Of a DNA stretch of 64,000 bases, positions 34,950-45,265 are shown piece after piece. This DNA is from Pelagicoccus sp. SDUM812002 (GTDB taxonomy: Bacteria > Verrucomicrobiota > Verrucomicrobiia > Opitutales > Opitutaceae), in contig NZ_JARXHX010000012.1 of the NCBI RefSeq assembly GCF_031127835.1, positions 1 through 64,000 on the forward strand, read 5' to 3'. The notes beneath the pieces are model-generated. The model was not told the DNA's origin. It was given only the letters and a program-made list of their open reading frames with translations, and did no database searches. The position numbers and the translations under genes are program-made. Position 1 is the first letter of the stretch. Every line of letters starts with the position of its first letter.

Positions 34950-36317
34950 ATGAGGTTTCCTAAAACAAGCATCTATCTGTTCGCAGTCGTACTACCACTG
35001 GTGACGTCACCATTCTCCGAAGGACAAGCGTATTTCGATCTCGGATACAAGCTCCAGAGCGACGACGCTTTCAAGAAATCGTTTCTGGGCAGCTACGGCG
35101 TGAACTCCGAAAACGAGCCGTCCATAAGCGAAGTCGAATCGGTCGTCTTGGAAAAAGTCTCTAAGATGTTCGAGGTAAACACCGCCTACGCCCAGAGGAT
35201 GCTGGAAACGCTCGTCACGGACGAAGCAGGTGTCTCTGCAACATTCAACTACCTTTTAGCCAACCTTTATTTCGAGAATGAAGAGTACCTTCTAGCAGAA
35301 ACTGAATACAAGAAGGCCATCGAAAAGTTTCCATCCTTCCAAAGAGCTTGGAACAACCTCGGCGTGCTCTTGATGAGGGGTGAGGACACCGAGCAGGCGA
35401 TGAAGGCATTTTCACGCAGCATCGAGCTGGGCGACACCAGCGCAGGTACCTACGGACGGCTCGCCTACTGCCACTACGAACTTAAGAACTTCCTATCCGC
35501 AGAGGCAGCCTACACGCAGGCGATCTTGCACGATCCCAGGAACCCGCAGTGGCTAGAAGGGAAAGTCGAGGTCTACATGGCTTCAGAACGCTTCGAGCAG
35601 GCGGCGCTCATGATCGACGAACTCATTACGAGATACCCGGGCGCGCCCAACTACTGGCTCGCTCAATCGAACGCCTACCTTGCTCTCGACAAAAACAAGC
35701 TCGCTGCAAGAAACCTCGAGGTCGTGCACAAAATGGGGAAAGCCGGCTCCAATGAGCTCTACCAACTGGGTCGGCTCTATTCGCTGCTTGGGTTCGGCGA
35801 ACTCGCCTTTCGCCGCTTCGAACTTACGGACCGTTTAAACGAACGGTACCTTCTGGAGTCGGCCCTTGTCCTGCAAGATCGAGGTGAAACCTCGACCGCC
35901 ACTAGCATCCTCAACTTGCTGAAGAAGCCCGTTGAAGAAATGTCGCCGGAAGATTCTTCCCTCTACTTCAGGCTCCAAGCAAGCTTGGCTACCAACTCCG
36001 GCGATTCGGAAAAAGCGATCGAGTACTGGGAAAGAGCTCGTGAACAAGACCCGCTAAACGGGGAGCATCTTCTTCGCCTCGCTGCTCTCTACCTAAAGCA
36101 GCAACAACGCGAGAAAGCCTACCTGTTAGCGGAACGAGCAGAACAGGACGAGAGAACCACCTTTCAAGCCCTCCTGACGCGAAGTAAGCTACTCGTCGAA
36201 GATCGTAAGTACTCCGAAGCTCAGCAGCTCCTTAGCAAGGCCCTGCAACTACAATCAAGCGAAAGCCTGCAAAACCTCTACACTCGGGTAGTAGAAGCCA
36301 GCGCCCAGACCCGATAA
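34950..36317 (+). CDS. Exported TPR protein of the TonB operon
   Basis: A 455-residue protein with signal peptide (ending PFSEGQA) and about nine tetratricopeptide repeats, for example FNYLLANLYFENEEYLLAETEYKKA, AWNNLGVLLMRGEDTEQAMKAFSRS and LLRLAALYLKQQQREKAYLLAE. TPR proteins close TonB2-type operons in other bacteria, where they are required for uptake. Five bases after tonB and last gene of the operon. Confidence 0.85.
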   Translation: MRFPKTSIYLFAVVLPLVTSPFSEGQAYFDLGYKLQSDDAFKKSFLGSYGVNSENEPSISEVESVVLEKVSKMFEVNTAYAQRMLETLVTDEAGVSATFNYLLANLYFENEEYLLAETEYKKAIEKFPSFQRAWNNLGVLLMRGEDTEQAMKAFSRSIELGDTSAGTYGRLAYCHYELKNFLSAEAAYTQAILHDPRNPQWLEGKVEVYMASERFEQAALMIDELITRYPGAPNYWLAQSNAYLALDKNKLAARNLEVVHKMGKAGSNELYQLGRLYSLLGFGELAFRRFELTDRLNERYLLESALVLQDRGETSTATSILNLLKKPVEEMSPEDSSLYFRLQASLATNSGDSEKAIEYWERAREQDPLNGEHLLRLAALYLKQQQREKAYLLAERAEQDERTTFQALLTRSKLLVEDRKYSEAQQLLSKALQLQSSESLQNLYTRVVEASAQTR

Positions 36318-36333
36318 ATATCCTCCGCAAGGA

Positions 36334-38079
36334 CTACCGTAAAAACCAAAGCAAAGTTGCCACCTCAGCCGCTAGCAGAGCTCCCGCGACTATCTTCCAG
36401 AAAAGAACCGGATTCCGCTCGATGAACGGCCCCGCATTTTCAGGTAGAAATTTGGGGTTCGGATGCTCGATATCGTACTCAAACTCCGAATACGATTCAT
36501 AGCGAAGGTGAGGATTGATCGCCACTGCCTTCCGCAAAGCCCCGTCGAGCCAGACGGGTACATGCGAGTTGTACTTGGTAGCCGGTTGGTACTCCAGCAC
36601 TGAGAAGTCCCGTACCGATTGGCAACGCTCATACCGCTCGCCGTAAGGCAACTTGCCGGTCAGCATCTCGTAGACGATCACGCCCAAGGAAAACATGTCC
36701 GACATGCGAGACGGCTTTTTCTCCAAGAAATACTCCGGAGCGCTATAACCAAGTGTCCCTAAGGCATGGCCGCCAAGGGAGAAAGCGTTGATCTCCTGCA
36801 GGCCGGCGACATGGGTCGAGCCGTAGTCTATGATGACCGCCCCTCGCTCAGGATGTAGGATGATATTGCTCGGCTTGAGATCCTGATGAAGCATTTCCAT
36901 CCGATGCATGGCGCGGAGCCCCTGCAGGATCTCCCGTGCCATTGTGGTCACCCGCCGCACGTCTGGCGTCGGGTTCTCCCGTATCCATTGCTCAAGCGAC
37001 TGGCCTTCGATGTATTCGAGAACCGTATACAGAAAGTTCTGCCCATGTGGCGGGGCGAAGGCCCTAGCAAGACGCTCGTGCTTGAGCTTCTTGCCAATCC
37101 ACCCTTCCATGATGAAACGCTCGATGTATCCGGTGTCATCTTCGAAGGTCACCGATGGGGTCTTGATCACCACTAAGCGGCCGCTCTCGGCTTCTCGAGC
37201 AATGTAGGTTTGGCTGCGGCTGGTTGCTTGCAGTTCCTCCTCGATCTCGTAGCCGTCCATCTTCATCCCCGGAGCCAAATCTGGAGGAAAGGGCAGACGC
37301 TTGAAATGGCGTTGGTGTTCGCGCTTGCTCGCTGCTCCGATTCCTAGGACCTCGATCAGGATCGCCGAACAGTTGTCGTTGCTATTCGCAGCAAGAGCCT
37401 TCCGGCACAGCTCCCCGCAGGCAAGGTCAAATCCTTCTTTCTCCGCCGCTTCGACCGACGATTTCAAAACTGCATCTGTCAGGAAACCGTGGATACCGTC
37501 AGTGGTGAGCAGATAGCGATCTCCCTCCTCTACCGGGAGGTTTGAGGTTTCGACATCTAGCCCCGTATCCATTCCCATGGCGCGGGCCAAACCTGTGCCC
37601 CCTCTACCGTAGCTGAAAGAGTGGTCACGGGTGAGTTGCTCGAAGTCATCTCCTCGCAAGCGATAGATCCTCGTATCGCCGACATGAAAAATGTGGACGC
37701 TCCCCCCTTTGAATACGAGCGAAGTCATCGTGGTCACGTAGCCTCGACCGTCGCGCGAGTTGCTTCGCCCGAGTCCGTAAAGCCAGCGATTCAAGGATTG
37801 GAAAACCTTGTTTCCACAGGTCGCTACCGTCCAAGCTTCCGGAGCATCGTAGTAGTCGTTCAAGAAGCCTTGGACGCAAATCTCGGCCGCTTGCTTGCCA
37901 TGCTCAGCAGCGCTCACGCCATCGGCGATCACCGCCGCAATTCCTTTAGTGATCAGCTCGATGCCCTCTGGAACTCGCACACCGAGGCAATCGTCATTTT
38001 GCTCATTCGGCCCCGCATCGCTCGACATGCCAGCTTCGATCTTGAGGGCGAATTCTAATGGCATATCGCGAAGTGGCAT
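36334..38079 (-). CDS. Bifunctional PP2C phosphatase/Ser-Thr kinase of the nitrate region
   Basis: A 581-residue fusion. Residues ~15-240: PP2C phosphatase with NEQNDDCLGV, VIADGVSAAEHGK, HVGDTRIYRL, LLTTDGIHGFL and NDNCSAILIEV. Residues ~260-530: Hanks-type kinase with VVIKTP (Lys), HQDLKPSNIILH (catalytic Asp), IIDYGST (DFG as DYG) and LGTLGYSAPEYF; the glycine loop is degenerate. A C-terminal helix (KIVAGALLAAEVATLLWFL) anchors it in the membrane. This fusion also sits beside nitrate transporter genes in proteobacteria such as Pseudomonas. It follows narK by 135 bases. ATG at 38079 preferred to a TTG at 38109; ATG at 38064 is possible. Confidence 0.88.
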   Translation of the reverse strand: MPLRDMPLEFALKIEAGMSSDAGPNEQNDDCLGVRVPEGIELITKGIAAVIADGVSAAEHGKQAAEICVQGFLNDYYDAPEAWTVATCGNKVFQSLNRWLYGLGRSNSRDGRGYVTTMTSLVFKGGSVHIFHVGDTRIYRLRGDDFEQLTRDHSFSYGRGGTGLARAMGMDTGLDVETSNLPVEEGDRYLLTTDGIHGFLTDAVLKSSVEAAEKEGFDLACGELCRKALAANSNDNCSAILIEVLGIGAASKREHQRHFKRLPFPPDLAPGMKMDGYEIEEELQATSRSQTYIAREAESGRLVVIKTPSVTFEDDTGYIERFIMEGWIGKKLKHERLARAFAPPHGQNFLYTVLEYIEGQSLEQWIRENPTPDVRRVTTMAREILQGLRAMHRMEMLHQDLKPSNIILHPERGAVIIDYGSTHVAGLQEINAFSLGGHALGTLGYSAPEYFLEKKPSRMSDMFSLGVIVYEMLTGKLPYGERYERCQSVRDFSVLEYQPATKYNSHVPVWLDGALRKAVAINPHLRYESYSEFEYDIEHPNPKFLPENAGPFIERNPVLFWKIVAGALLAAEVATLLWFLR

Positions 38080-38214
38080 GGGTGTAGGGTTAGATGAAGT
38101 TAGGGCCAAGCACGGATATTCCTCAATTCGAAAAGCAACGACGGACGCTTTCCTAGAAAAGCGCCCGCCGCGAGTTCAATGAACTAAACTACATACCTAA
38201 ATTGAATACACGGA

Positions 38215-39684
38215 CTAGGCGACCTCGATCTTTTGAACGGTCCCGTCTTCCAAGACTTCAACCGTATGCCCTCGGGGCTCCTCCAAGAAGAAAGACGCCG
38301 CAAATGCGAGAGCCGAGGAACAGGCAATCACGATGAAGAAGGTGGAAGCATCCACAAAGGAGTAAATCGTCAAGAAGGTGACCGCTCCCACATTTCCATA
38401 AGCTCCAACCATGCCGGCGATCTGCCCTGAAAGGCGACGCTTCACGAGCGGAACGATTGCGAAAACCGCACCTTCTCCGGATTGCACGAAAAACGAGCAC
38501 ATCATGGTGGCCGCGACCGCAAGCAAGAGCGGCCAGCTACCGTCGACCATACCCATCACAAAATATCCGACCGCTAGGCCGCAGATGAGAATTAGCATGG
38601 TTACTCGGCGTCCGAACTTATCGGATACAAGCCCGCCGAAAGGACGCGCCAAAAGATTCATCAACGCAAAACCGCCGCCAAAAAGGCCTGCCATTTGCGG
38701 AGTAAGGCCGAATGTATCCATAAAAAAACCTGGAAGCATGGATACAACTGCTAGTTCCGAACCAAAGGTTACGAAGTAGTTGATGTCGAGGATAGCGACT
38801 TGCTTGAACTTGTAGTGTTGCTGCTCGTCCACCCCGTTTTGCAGCATGTCTTTGTTGACGTTGTAAATCGAGGAAACCTGAACGATGAAGAGAGCTGCAA
38901 GCGCCACGTAGATGCCGTAGGTCGCGCCTTGACTGAGAAGCGAGACTCCGGAAGGCGAAAGCTTCCAAGCCAGCACCGCCAAGCAAGCGTACATCGGGAC
39001 CGTCATCCCAATCAGGAAATAGAAGTCGCGTCGGGACGTCACCTCTAAGCCACCAGACTTTTTCGGCTTAAAATAAGTCGAACCTTTCGGCGTGTTGCGT
39101 GCCTTCCAGAAGAAGAAGACTCCGTAACAAGCTGCGATGACACCTGTCGTAAGCACCGCGTAGCGCCAGCCGTCGGGACCGCCGTAGAAGAGCATGAGCG
39201 TTGGCAAAGTCCAAGCCGCAGCGGCCGATCCGAAATTGCCCCATCCTCCATAGATGCCCTCGGCAAGCCCTACCGTCTTGGCAGGAAACCACTCTCCGAT
39301 CATGCGGATGCCGATCACGAAACCGGCCCCGATAAAGCCCATCAATAAGCGTGCCAGGGCCAGCATTTCGTAGCTGCTCGCCATGGAGAAAAACAAACAG
39401 AGTCCGCCCGCGGCGATCAGTAGTCCGCTATAAACATGACGCGGGCCAAACTTGTCCACCAGCATACCGATAACGATACGTGAGGGAATTGTAAGCGCTA
39501 CATTCAGAATGAGAAGCGCCTTCCACTGCGCTGTAGTCATGTCGAATGACGTCATGATCGCGTCGCGCATCGGCGCATGGCTGAACCACATCACGAAGGT
39601 AAGGAAAAACGCGAACCAAGTGATGTGAAGCGTGAAGATCCGGGGATCGGAGATCTTGAAGAGGTTGATTTTACTTTGTGACAT
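38215..39684 (-). CDS. narK: NarK/NasA-type nitrate/nitrite MFS transporter
   Basis: A 489-residue 12-helix MFS protein of the nitrate/nitrite porter family. The signature is [20 protein letters not shown] with [19 protein letters not shown], and the second half has [26 protein letters not shown]. The substrate Arg of helix 2 (PSRIVIG) and helix 8 neighbourhood are present. It should import nitrate or exchange it for nitrite at the inner membrane. The PP2C-kinase lies downstream, and a candidate sigma-54 promoter upstream. Confidence 0.9.
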   Translation of the reverse strand: MSQSKINLFKISDPRIFTLHITWFAFFLTFVMWFSHAPMRDAIMTSFDMTTAQWKALLILNVALTIPSRIVIGMLVDKFGPRHVYSGLLIAAGGLCLFFSMASSYEMLALARLLMGFIGAGFVIGIRMIGEWFPAKTVGLAEGIYGGWGNFGSAAAAWTLPTLMLFYGGPDGWRYAVLTTGVIAACYGVFFFWKARNTPKGSTYFKPKKSGGLEVTSRRDFYFLIGMTVPMYACLAVLAWKLSPSGVSLLSQGATYGIYVALAALFIVQVSSIYNVNKDMLQNGVDEQQHYKFKQVAILDINYFVTFGSELAVVSMLPGFFMDTFGLTPQMAGLFGGGFALMNLLARPFGGLVSDKFGRRVTMLILICGLAVGYFVMGMVDGSWPLLLAVAATMMCSFFVQSGEGAVFAIVPLVKRRLSGQIAGMVGAYGNVGAVTFLTIYSFVDASTFFIVIACSSALAFAASFFLEEPRGHTVEVLEDGTVQKIEVA

Positions 39685-39743
39685 GGTTGAGAAAGTTTAG
39701 CCGCTGATCAGGATTACCCGGCCTGTGTCAATTTAATCAATCA

Positions 39744-39759
39744 GCTACGCTCATGCCAA
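39744..39759 (-). promoter_or_regulatory. Candidate sigma-54 promoter of narK
   Basis: Minus strand TGGCATGAGCGTAGCT, GG-N10-GC spacing; predicted start ~50 bases before narK. Near-identical first half to the nrtA element (TGGCATG). Confidence 0.55.
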
Positions 39760-39921
39760 CGGACCGTGATGCTCAAATTAATCAGTTTCTATTTTTTTAA
39801 TTATAACTGTATTTCTATTCATGAACCTAGCGACACATAGCCTCCCCTATCCTTGGTTTTCCATCTGCCCGCCTGGAGGGCGATAACACCTCTATCTCCC
39901 CTTCGTATCTGGAGTAACACC

Positions 39922-40740
39922 TCAGCCGACTTTCGCCTTCTTACGTGCTTTCTTCTCCTTCTCGCAATCGTCTAGGAATTGCAGTAGGCGCCGACGGTAT
40001 TCATAGAAATCGGCTGTCTCCATAATTTCCTCACGGTCGCGCGGACGCTGAAAATCGATTTCCATCACTTCGCCGACCTTAGCGCCCGGACCATTGGTCA
40101 TCATGCAAATCCGGTCGGACATGTAGACGGCTTCGTCCGGATCGTGCGTGATCATCATAGTGGTGATCTTCTCAAAATTCAGGATGTTGAGGATCACGTC
40201 TTGTAGCTCCATCCGTGTGAGCGAATCAAGCCGCCCAAAAGGCTCATCGAGCAAAAGCATCTTAGGACGCAAGGCAATAGCACGGGCAATTCCGACGCGC
40301 TGCTGCATGCCGCCCGACATCTCTTTCGGGTACTTGTGCATGGAGTCTTTCAAGCCTACCGCACAAAGCGAATACTCCACCATCTGCTGGCGCTCCTCCT
40401 TCGAAGCATCCGGAAAAACCTGCTTCACGCCAAGCATTACGTTGCCAAAACAGGTGAGCCATGGAAGCAGGCAAGGAGCTTGGAAGACCACCGCTCGGTC
40501 CGGACCAGGTCCTGCCACTTCGCGGCCCGCTACGATAACGCCGCCTGAGGAGATCGGTATAAGCCCAGCGACCATGTTCAACACCGTGGACTTACCACAG
40601 CCGGAGTGCCCGATCACGCTAACCAACTCGCCCTGTTTGACCATCAAGTTAAACCCGTCGACGACCTTGATCGCTTCCCCGAAGGGATTCGGATAGGCCT
40701 TCACAACCTGAAAGAGTTCTACGTATCTGTCTTCTAGCAT
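39922..40740 (-). CDS. nrtD: Nitrate ABC transporter ATP-binding protein
   Basis: A 272-residue ATPase of the nitrate/taurine/bicarbonate ABC group. Walker [11 protein letters not shown]-loop [13 protein letters not shown], signature [15 protein letters not shown], Walker [13 protein letters not shown] and switch His in [12 protein letters not shown]-terminal tail is lysine-rich. No fused NrtA-like domain is present, unlike cyanobacterial NrtC. Last gene of the nrtABCD run; which ATPase should be called C or D is arbitrary. Confidence 0.88.
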   Translation of the reverse strand: MLEDRYVELFQVVKAYPNPFGEAIKVVDGFNLMVKQGELVSVIGHSGCGKSTVLNMVAGLIPISSGGVIVAGREVAGPGPDRAVVFQAPCLLPWLTCFGNVMLGVKQVFPDASKEERQQMVEYSLCAVGLKDSMHKYPKEMSGGMQQRVGIARAIALRPKMLLLDEPFGRLDSLTRMELQDVILNILNFEKITTMMITHDPDEAVYMSDRICMMTNGPGAKVGEVMEIDFQRPRDREEIMETADFYEYRRRLLQFLDDCEKEKKARKKAKVG

Positions 40741-40786
40741 CTTAGTGTATCCTTATTCCTCCTACATTCATGATCTCGCCAATGAA

Positions 40787-41656
40787 CTACCTCACCTTGA
40801 CTGACGCCCGCTTCGGAGGCGTAAAGTCGTAAGGAATAATGTCCGGCATCTTAATCGAAGAATCTACCTTCAGGTCCTTCGCATCCTTGTTCATTCCCAC
40901 CATGAAGCGGGTCACGGAATTCTTCAGCTTCATGAAGTCAGGGTTCTTGTTCAAATTTGCCCGATCGCGCGGTCGCTCCATTGTTACCGGAAACGGCTCC
41001 GCTAGCGTGGCCTCAGGCCCCAGCGTCAAAGGCACGATCCGGTCCGCCATGAGGGTAGCCTCATCCACGTCGTTGGTAATCATCACCACCGTACGCTTGT
41101 CCTCTTCCCAAATCCGGATGATTTCGTCCTGCAGCACCGCACGCGTTAAAGCGTCGAGGGCGCTCAACGGCTCGTCGAGCAGGAGGACCTCTGGTTGCAT
41201 GGCCAGCGTTCGAGCCAGCGATACGCGTTGGCGCATCCCGCCGGAGAGTTCGTGCGGGTTTTTCTCGAGGGCGGGCGTTAAGCTCACCATCTCGACGTAG
41301 CGTTCCACGTGCTCCTTGACCTGAGCTTTGGTAAAGCCGGGGAAAACCTGGCGAACCGCGAGCTCGATGTTTCCAAAGACCGTGAGCCACGGAAGCAACG
41401 AGTAGTTCTGGAACATGATACCCAAGCTCGGTCCTGGATTTTCAACGATAGATCCATGCAAACGCACCTCTCCCTTGTCGGGGCGCTGCAGGCCTGAGAG
41501 CAAAGACATGAGCGTACTCTTGCCACTGCCCGAAAAGCCGATCACCGCCACAAACTCGTTCTCCTCGACTGATAGGTTGATGTCCTTCAGCACTTCCGTG
41601 CGATTGGAAGGCGGACCGAAACCGATCGAGACATTATCCATTTCCAAGTAAGCCAT
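40787..41656 (-). CDS. nrtC: Nitrate ABC transporter ATP-binding protein (second)
   Basis: A 289-residue ATPase paralogous to the next gene. Walker [11 protein letters not shown]-loop [13 protein letters not shown], signature [15 protein letters not shown], Walker [15 protein letters not shown]. The switch His region reads [11 protein letters not shown], so the catalytic switch His is replaced by Asn, which may make this the degenerate site of an asymmetric ATPase pair. Its C-terminus is longer and basic ([10 protein letters not shown]). Between nrtB and the other ATPase. Confidence 0.88.
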   Translation of the reverse strand: MAYLEMDNVSIGFGPPSNRTEVLKDINLSVEENEFVAVIGFSGSGKSTLMSLLSGLQRPDKGEVRLHGSIVENPGPSLGIMFQNYSLLPWLTVFGNIELAVRQVFPGFTKAQVKEHVERYVEMVSLTPALEKNPHELSGGMRQRVSLARTLAMQPEVLLLDEPLSALDALTRAVLQDEIIRIWEEDKRTVVMITNDVDEATLMADRIVPLTLGPEATLAEPFPVTMERPRDRANLNKNPDFMKLKNSVTRFMVGMNKDAKDLKVDSSIKMPDIIPYDFTPPKRASVKVR

Positions 41657-41683
41657 ATCTAAAGATCTCCGTATCCGCTAAAT

Positions 41684-43312
41684 TTATACAGAAGTGCCAC
41701 CGCCGTCGAATGAGACAAAACGCTGCAGGATGATCATCATGCGATCCAAGAAGAATCCTATAATGCCCACTACGAAACATACCATGATGATGTTAGCAAA
41801 AGTGAGAGAGGAACCGTTCTGGTACTCGTCCCAAACGAACTTGCCCAAGCCGTCCGAAGAAGAAAGCGCTTCCGCGGCGATCAACACCATCCACCCAACA
41901 CCCAACGAGATACGCAGTCCGGCGAAGACCAGCGGCAAGGCAGATGGGATAACGATCTTGAAAAGACGGCTCCAGAATCCGAGACGCAATACACGAGCCA
42001 CGTTGACGTGGTCTTGGTCAATCGAAGCGACCCCCAAAGCCGTATTCACGAGAGCGGGCCACACTGCGCACATCGCGACCGTGCAAGCCGAGAAGATGAG
42101 CGCTGGATTAATTTCCAGGGAAGAAACAAGGGGCAAGTTATTCAGGAAATTGAGCAAGGCATGATTTTCTGGATCTGGAAAAAACGCCCCCACCACGATC
42201 TGGAAAATCAGCAGCCATACCACTGGCGACACCGGTTTGAAAATCGAGATGATCGGCGTCATGCACGCCATGAAAATTTTGTTGAGCCCACACATGATGC
42301 CAACGGGAATGGCCACGAAGGCCGCCATGAAGAATCCAACGAACACCGTGAAAATCGAGCGCTTGGTCTGATGGTAAATCGTGACCGCAGACGCATACTC
42401 CTGACCTTCCAGACGGGCTGCGCTTTCTTCAGCGCGAACCGCTCGCTTGGCGATCTTTAATGCGTCCTTGGCGGAACCGGCCGTCGAAAGCTCGGTCATG
42501 TACTCCTTCAGCTCCGATTGAGCTTCGTCGAGCTTCACGTACAAGTTTCGGTCATCGAGGAACTCGAGACGTGTCTTCATGAAAAATTGCTTGTCGGCCA
42601 CGCTGTCATACTCCTTGCGAGCCTGATCGAGCGGCTTGTACTTTTGAGAACGGATTTCATCGATCTGCGTCTTGATGACGCTGAGCTCTGCACGCTCCAG
42701 ATCCGTAGCAACACTATCGTTTCGAATCGCGGCAATGAGGACGGCCGCTTCAGTCTTTCCTTCCGATACCTCTTTAGAAATTCTGGCGATCTCCGCGTCG
42801 CGAGCCTTGGCGGTCTCCTTGTATTCATCCTTCAATGACTCATACTTTTCGTCTAAAGGTGCGATCAGCCGAGCTACACGATTAGCTTTTTCAGTTTCCT
42901 TTTCCGCGACGAGAGCTTTTGCAGCATCCACTTGCTCCGTCAGGATCGCGTAATCCCTCACGACTTCTTCCAGGGCCGCTTCACGCTCGCTACCACTTAG
43001 CAAAAAGTCGCTCTTCTTTACCTTTTCGCGATCAGCAATGGTATCATTAATCTTAACCGACTCCCAAACGATATCCGGGGTGGGCACCTCTCCGGACTTC
43101 GTCTTATGACGCGGGCCGAACCAAGACCAAAGCCAGATACAGCTCAGCACGAAGATCGTTGGGATCACCAAGTACTTAACGATTGCCGCAAATTGCTTCT
43201 GCGGCTCCTCGCCGAATATCAATCGTATAACCGGGTCGAACGCCGTAAAGCCGCTCACGTCGAGCGCCTTGAGGATGCGATACTTAATTTTGTCCTTCGT
43301 TGATTCAGCCAT
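41684..43312 (-). CDS. nrtB: Nitrate ABC transporter permease with large coiled-coil insert
   Basis: A 542-residue permease. The C-terminal ~220 residues are a normal NrtB/SsuC permease ([23 protein letters not shown]-loop region [39 protein letters not shown]). The N-terminal part has one membrane helix (~45-66) and then ~230 residues of charged coiled coil ([59 protein letters not shown]). Usual NrtB is ~275 residues, so about half the protein is extra. The insert probably lies on the periplasmic side. Follows nrtA after an attenuator-like hairpin. Confidence 0.86.
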   Translation of the reverse strand: MAESTKDKIKYRILKALDVSGFTAFDPVIRLIFGEEPQKQFAAIVKYLVIPTIFVLSCIWLWSWFGPRHKTKSGEVPTPDIVWESVKINDTIADREKVKKSDFLLSGSEREAALEEVVRDYAILTEQVDAAKALVAEKETEKANRVARLIAPLDEKYESLKDEYKETAKARDAEIARISKEVSEGKTEAAVLIAAIRNDSVATDLERAELSVIKTQIDEIRSQKYKPLDQARKEYDSVADKQFFMKTRLEFLDDRNLYVKLDEAQSELKEYMTELSTAGSAKDALKIAKRAVRAEESAARLEGQEYASAVTIYHQTKRSIFTVFVGFFMAAFVAIPVGIMCGLNKIFMACMTPIISIFKPVSPVVWLLIFQIVVGAFFPDPENHALLNFLNNLPLVSSLEINPALIFSACTVAMCAVWPALVNTALGVASIDQDHVNVARVLRLGFWSRLFKIVIPSALPLVFAGLRISLGVGWMVLIAAEALSSSDGLGKFVWDEYQNGSSLTFANIIMVCFVVGIIGFFLDRMMIILQRFVSFDGGGTSV

Positions 43313-43346
43313 CTTAGTGAAAGTTTGAGAGTGTGCCTTGCTATTT

Positions 43347-43391
43347 TAAAAGGAGGCGACCCCGCCGGCCGCGCCGCACATGATCGCCTCC
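43347..43391 (-). terminator. Hairpin with T-run between nrtA and nrtB
   Basis: Minus strand GGAGGCGA pairs with TCGCCTCC around a GC-rich loop, followed by TTTTAAAA. It probably causes partial termination or protects the 3' end of nrtA mRNA, giving more binding protein than transporter. Confidence 0.65.
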
Positions 43392-43419
43392 ATGAAAAGG
43401 TGTCTGCCTAGCGCAATTC

Positions 43420-44766
43420 TTAGTCCTTGTTTCCGATCTCGTGGGAGTTCAGATAACCAATCGGATCCTTCGGATCGTACAGGATACCATCGATAAATTC
43501 GTCAGTCGCTGGCTTGTAACCATCTGTATCCCAAGGAATATCAGTTTCTTCGATGTGACCTTCCTCGAGGAGGTGTTTGGCCGCTTCGAGGTAAACCTCA
43601 GGAAGGTAAACTTCCTTGGCAATTTCGTCGTACCATTCGGCTGGTTTAGCCTCGGTGATCTGGCCCCAACGACGCATCTGAGTGAGAAACCAAACGCCAT
43701 CGCTATACCAAGGATAGGTGCTGTGATACTTGAAGAAAACGTTGAAGTCAGGCATCTCGCGCTTGTCGGTCTTCTGGAAGTAGAAGTAGCCAGTCATGGA
43801 GTTCTTTATCACGTCGAAGTCAGCTCCCACATAGTTGGGTTGAGAGAGGATACGCACTGCTTCTTCGCGGTTAACCAAGACTCCGTCGTCGTCCGACTCG
43901 TCTAGCCACTTGCCGGCACGTATCAAAGCCTTAACAACAGCAATGTGCGTGTTTGGATTTTCTTCCGCCCACTTGGCACTCACACCGAAAACCTTTTCTG
44001 GGTTATTCTTCCAAATATCGTAGTTGGTGGTGACTGGTACCCCGATTCCCTTGGCGACCGCCTGCTGGTTCCAAGGCTCGCCCACGCAGTAGCCGCTGAT
44101 GTTGCCGCTCTCGAGAGTAGCAGGCATCTGTGGAGGTGGCGTTACAGAAAGCTCAACCTGAGCGTTGGTGAAACCTTTCTTGTCCTCCGACGTGTAGAAA
44201 CCAGGGTGGATGCCTGCTGCCGCAAGCCAGTAGCGAATCTCGTAGTTGTGAGTGGATACTGGAAAAACCATTCCCATCTGCAACTTGCTTCCCTCTTCCA
44301 GCTTCTCCTCGACGATCGGAGCAAGAGCATCCGCAGTGATCGGATGAGGAGGCGTGTCGGTATCCAGCGCTGGATCGTTCTCCTGCATCTGCTCCCAGAT
44401 TGCGTTGGAAACTGTAATACCGTTGCCATTGAGATCGAGAGTGTAAGCGGTAACAATGTGGGCCTTGGTGCCGAAACCGATGGTTGCCGCGATCGGCTGG
44501 CCGGAGAGCATGTGAGCCCCGTCAAGTTCGCCGTTGATCACGTTATCCAAAAGCTGTTTCCAGTTTGGCTGGGCGATCACTTCTACCTGTAGCCCTTCTT
44601 CCTCGAAGAAACCTTTCTCCTTAGCGATGACGATCGGGGCGCAATCGGTGAGTTTGATGAAGCCGAACTTGAGCTCGTCTTTTTCCAAGTCGAGCTGCTC
44701 GCCTTGAAGCGAGGTAATCGCTAACGCGACGCTAGCGGTGCTGATCCATTTCCTTATGTTAGTCAT
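43420..44766 (-). CDS. nrtA: Nitrate ABC transporter substrate-binding protein
   Basis: A 448-residue NrtA/CmpA-type binding protein. Signal peptide [20 protein letters not shown], then [62 protein letters not shown] and [20 protein letters not shown]-type segments. The family binds nitrate in the periplasm. The start at 44766 gives a clean signal peptide; the longer in-frame version would read through the candidate promoter at 44888. First gene of nrtABCD. Confidence 0.9.
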   Translation of the reverse strand: MTNIRKWISTASVALAITSLQGEQLDLEKDELKFGFIKLTDCAPIVIAKEKGFFEEEGLQVEVIAQPNWKQLLDNVINGELDGAHMLSGQPIAATIGFGTKAHIVTAYTLDLNGNGITVSNAIWEQMQENDPALDTDTPPHPITADALAPIVEEKLEEGSKLQMGMVFPVSTHNYEIRYWLAAAGIHPGFYTSEDKKGFTNAQVELSVTPPPQMPATLESGNISGYCVGEPWNQQAVAKGIGVPVTTNYDIWKNNPEKVFGVSAKWAEENPNTHIAVVKALIRAGKWLDESDDDGVLVNREEAVRILSQPNYVGADFDVIKNSMTGYFYFQKTDKREMPDFNVFFKYHSTYPWYSDGVWFLTQMRRWGQITEAKPAEWYDEIAKEVYLPEVYLEAAKHLLEEGHIEETDIPWDTDGYKPATDEFIDGILYDPKDPIGYLNSHEIGNKD

Positions 44767-44887
44767 TCTGGTCTTTCCGGTAATTTTCGATTTTGGCTGA
44801 TGAAGAGCGGCTTCCGTATTCGATAACTCATTACAAAGCTTCGCGTTGCTATGAGCAAAATCAGTCAGAAACCTGATACCATTCATT

Positions 44888-44903
44888 AGCCTCCTGCATG
44901 CCA
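44888..44903 (-). promoter_or_regulatory. Candidate sigma-54 promoter of nrtABCD
   Basis: Minus strand TGGCATGCAGGAGGCT with GG-N10-GC spacing, ~110 bases of leader before nrtA. A palindrome lies ~150 bases upstream, a normal distance for an enhancer site. Confidence 0.55.
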
Positions 44904-45047
44904 AAAGCGTTCACCCAAGCTTCCATTTAGAGTTCTTAAGATTGTCTACTCACAAAATGGCAGCCGGTAACCATTAGCCAACAGCCACTTACAAATAATG
45001 CACACAACGACTAAGATTATTAATATTTTTTATTACGTGCACCATTA

Positions 45048-45062
45048 ATGAATGTTATTCAT
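45048..45062. promoter_or_regulatory. Palindrome ATGAAT-N3-ATTCAT upstream of nrtA
   Basis: ATGAATGTTATTCAT, perfect 6-bp arms; preceded at 45037-45043 by GTGCACC, an NtrC-like half site. Same dyad as at 21248 upstream of nirA. Surrounded by A/T-rich sequence. Confidence 0.5.
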
Positions 45063-45207
45063 GTTAAGAATTATTCTCTCCCATGGGTTCGAAGCAACTT
45101 TGAGCGATTGCGCTTTTTGGACCATGGCTCAATTTGAGCGCCAGGGATAAAGACCTTCCGCAGTCACGCGGAAACGCGCAGGGAACTACACTCGAATGGC
45201 CGAGGAC

Positions 45208-45234
45208 AAAAAAGAACCTACCGCGAAGGTAGGT
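45208..45234 (-). terminator. Terminator after the NasS-like gene
   Basis: Minus-strand stem ACCTACC/GGTAGGT with a 5-base loop and a T-rich tail (TCTTTTTT), 32 bases after the stop at 45266. It separates this gene from nrtABCD, so the sensor is transcribed independently. Confidence 0.88.
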
Positions 45235-45265
45235 CCTCATTGTTGACAAATATCAAGCGCCTCGG

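Noticed and set aside
44767-45200. NasT/ANTAR double-hairpin leader ahead of nrtA
   Set aside because: Only one short stem (TTCCGC/GCGGAA) is visible; the paired hexaloop hairpins are absent.
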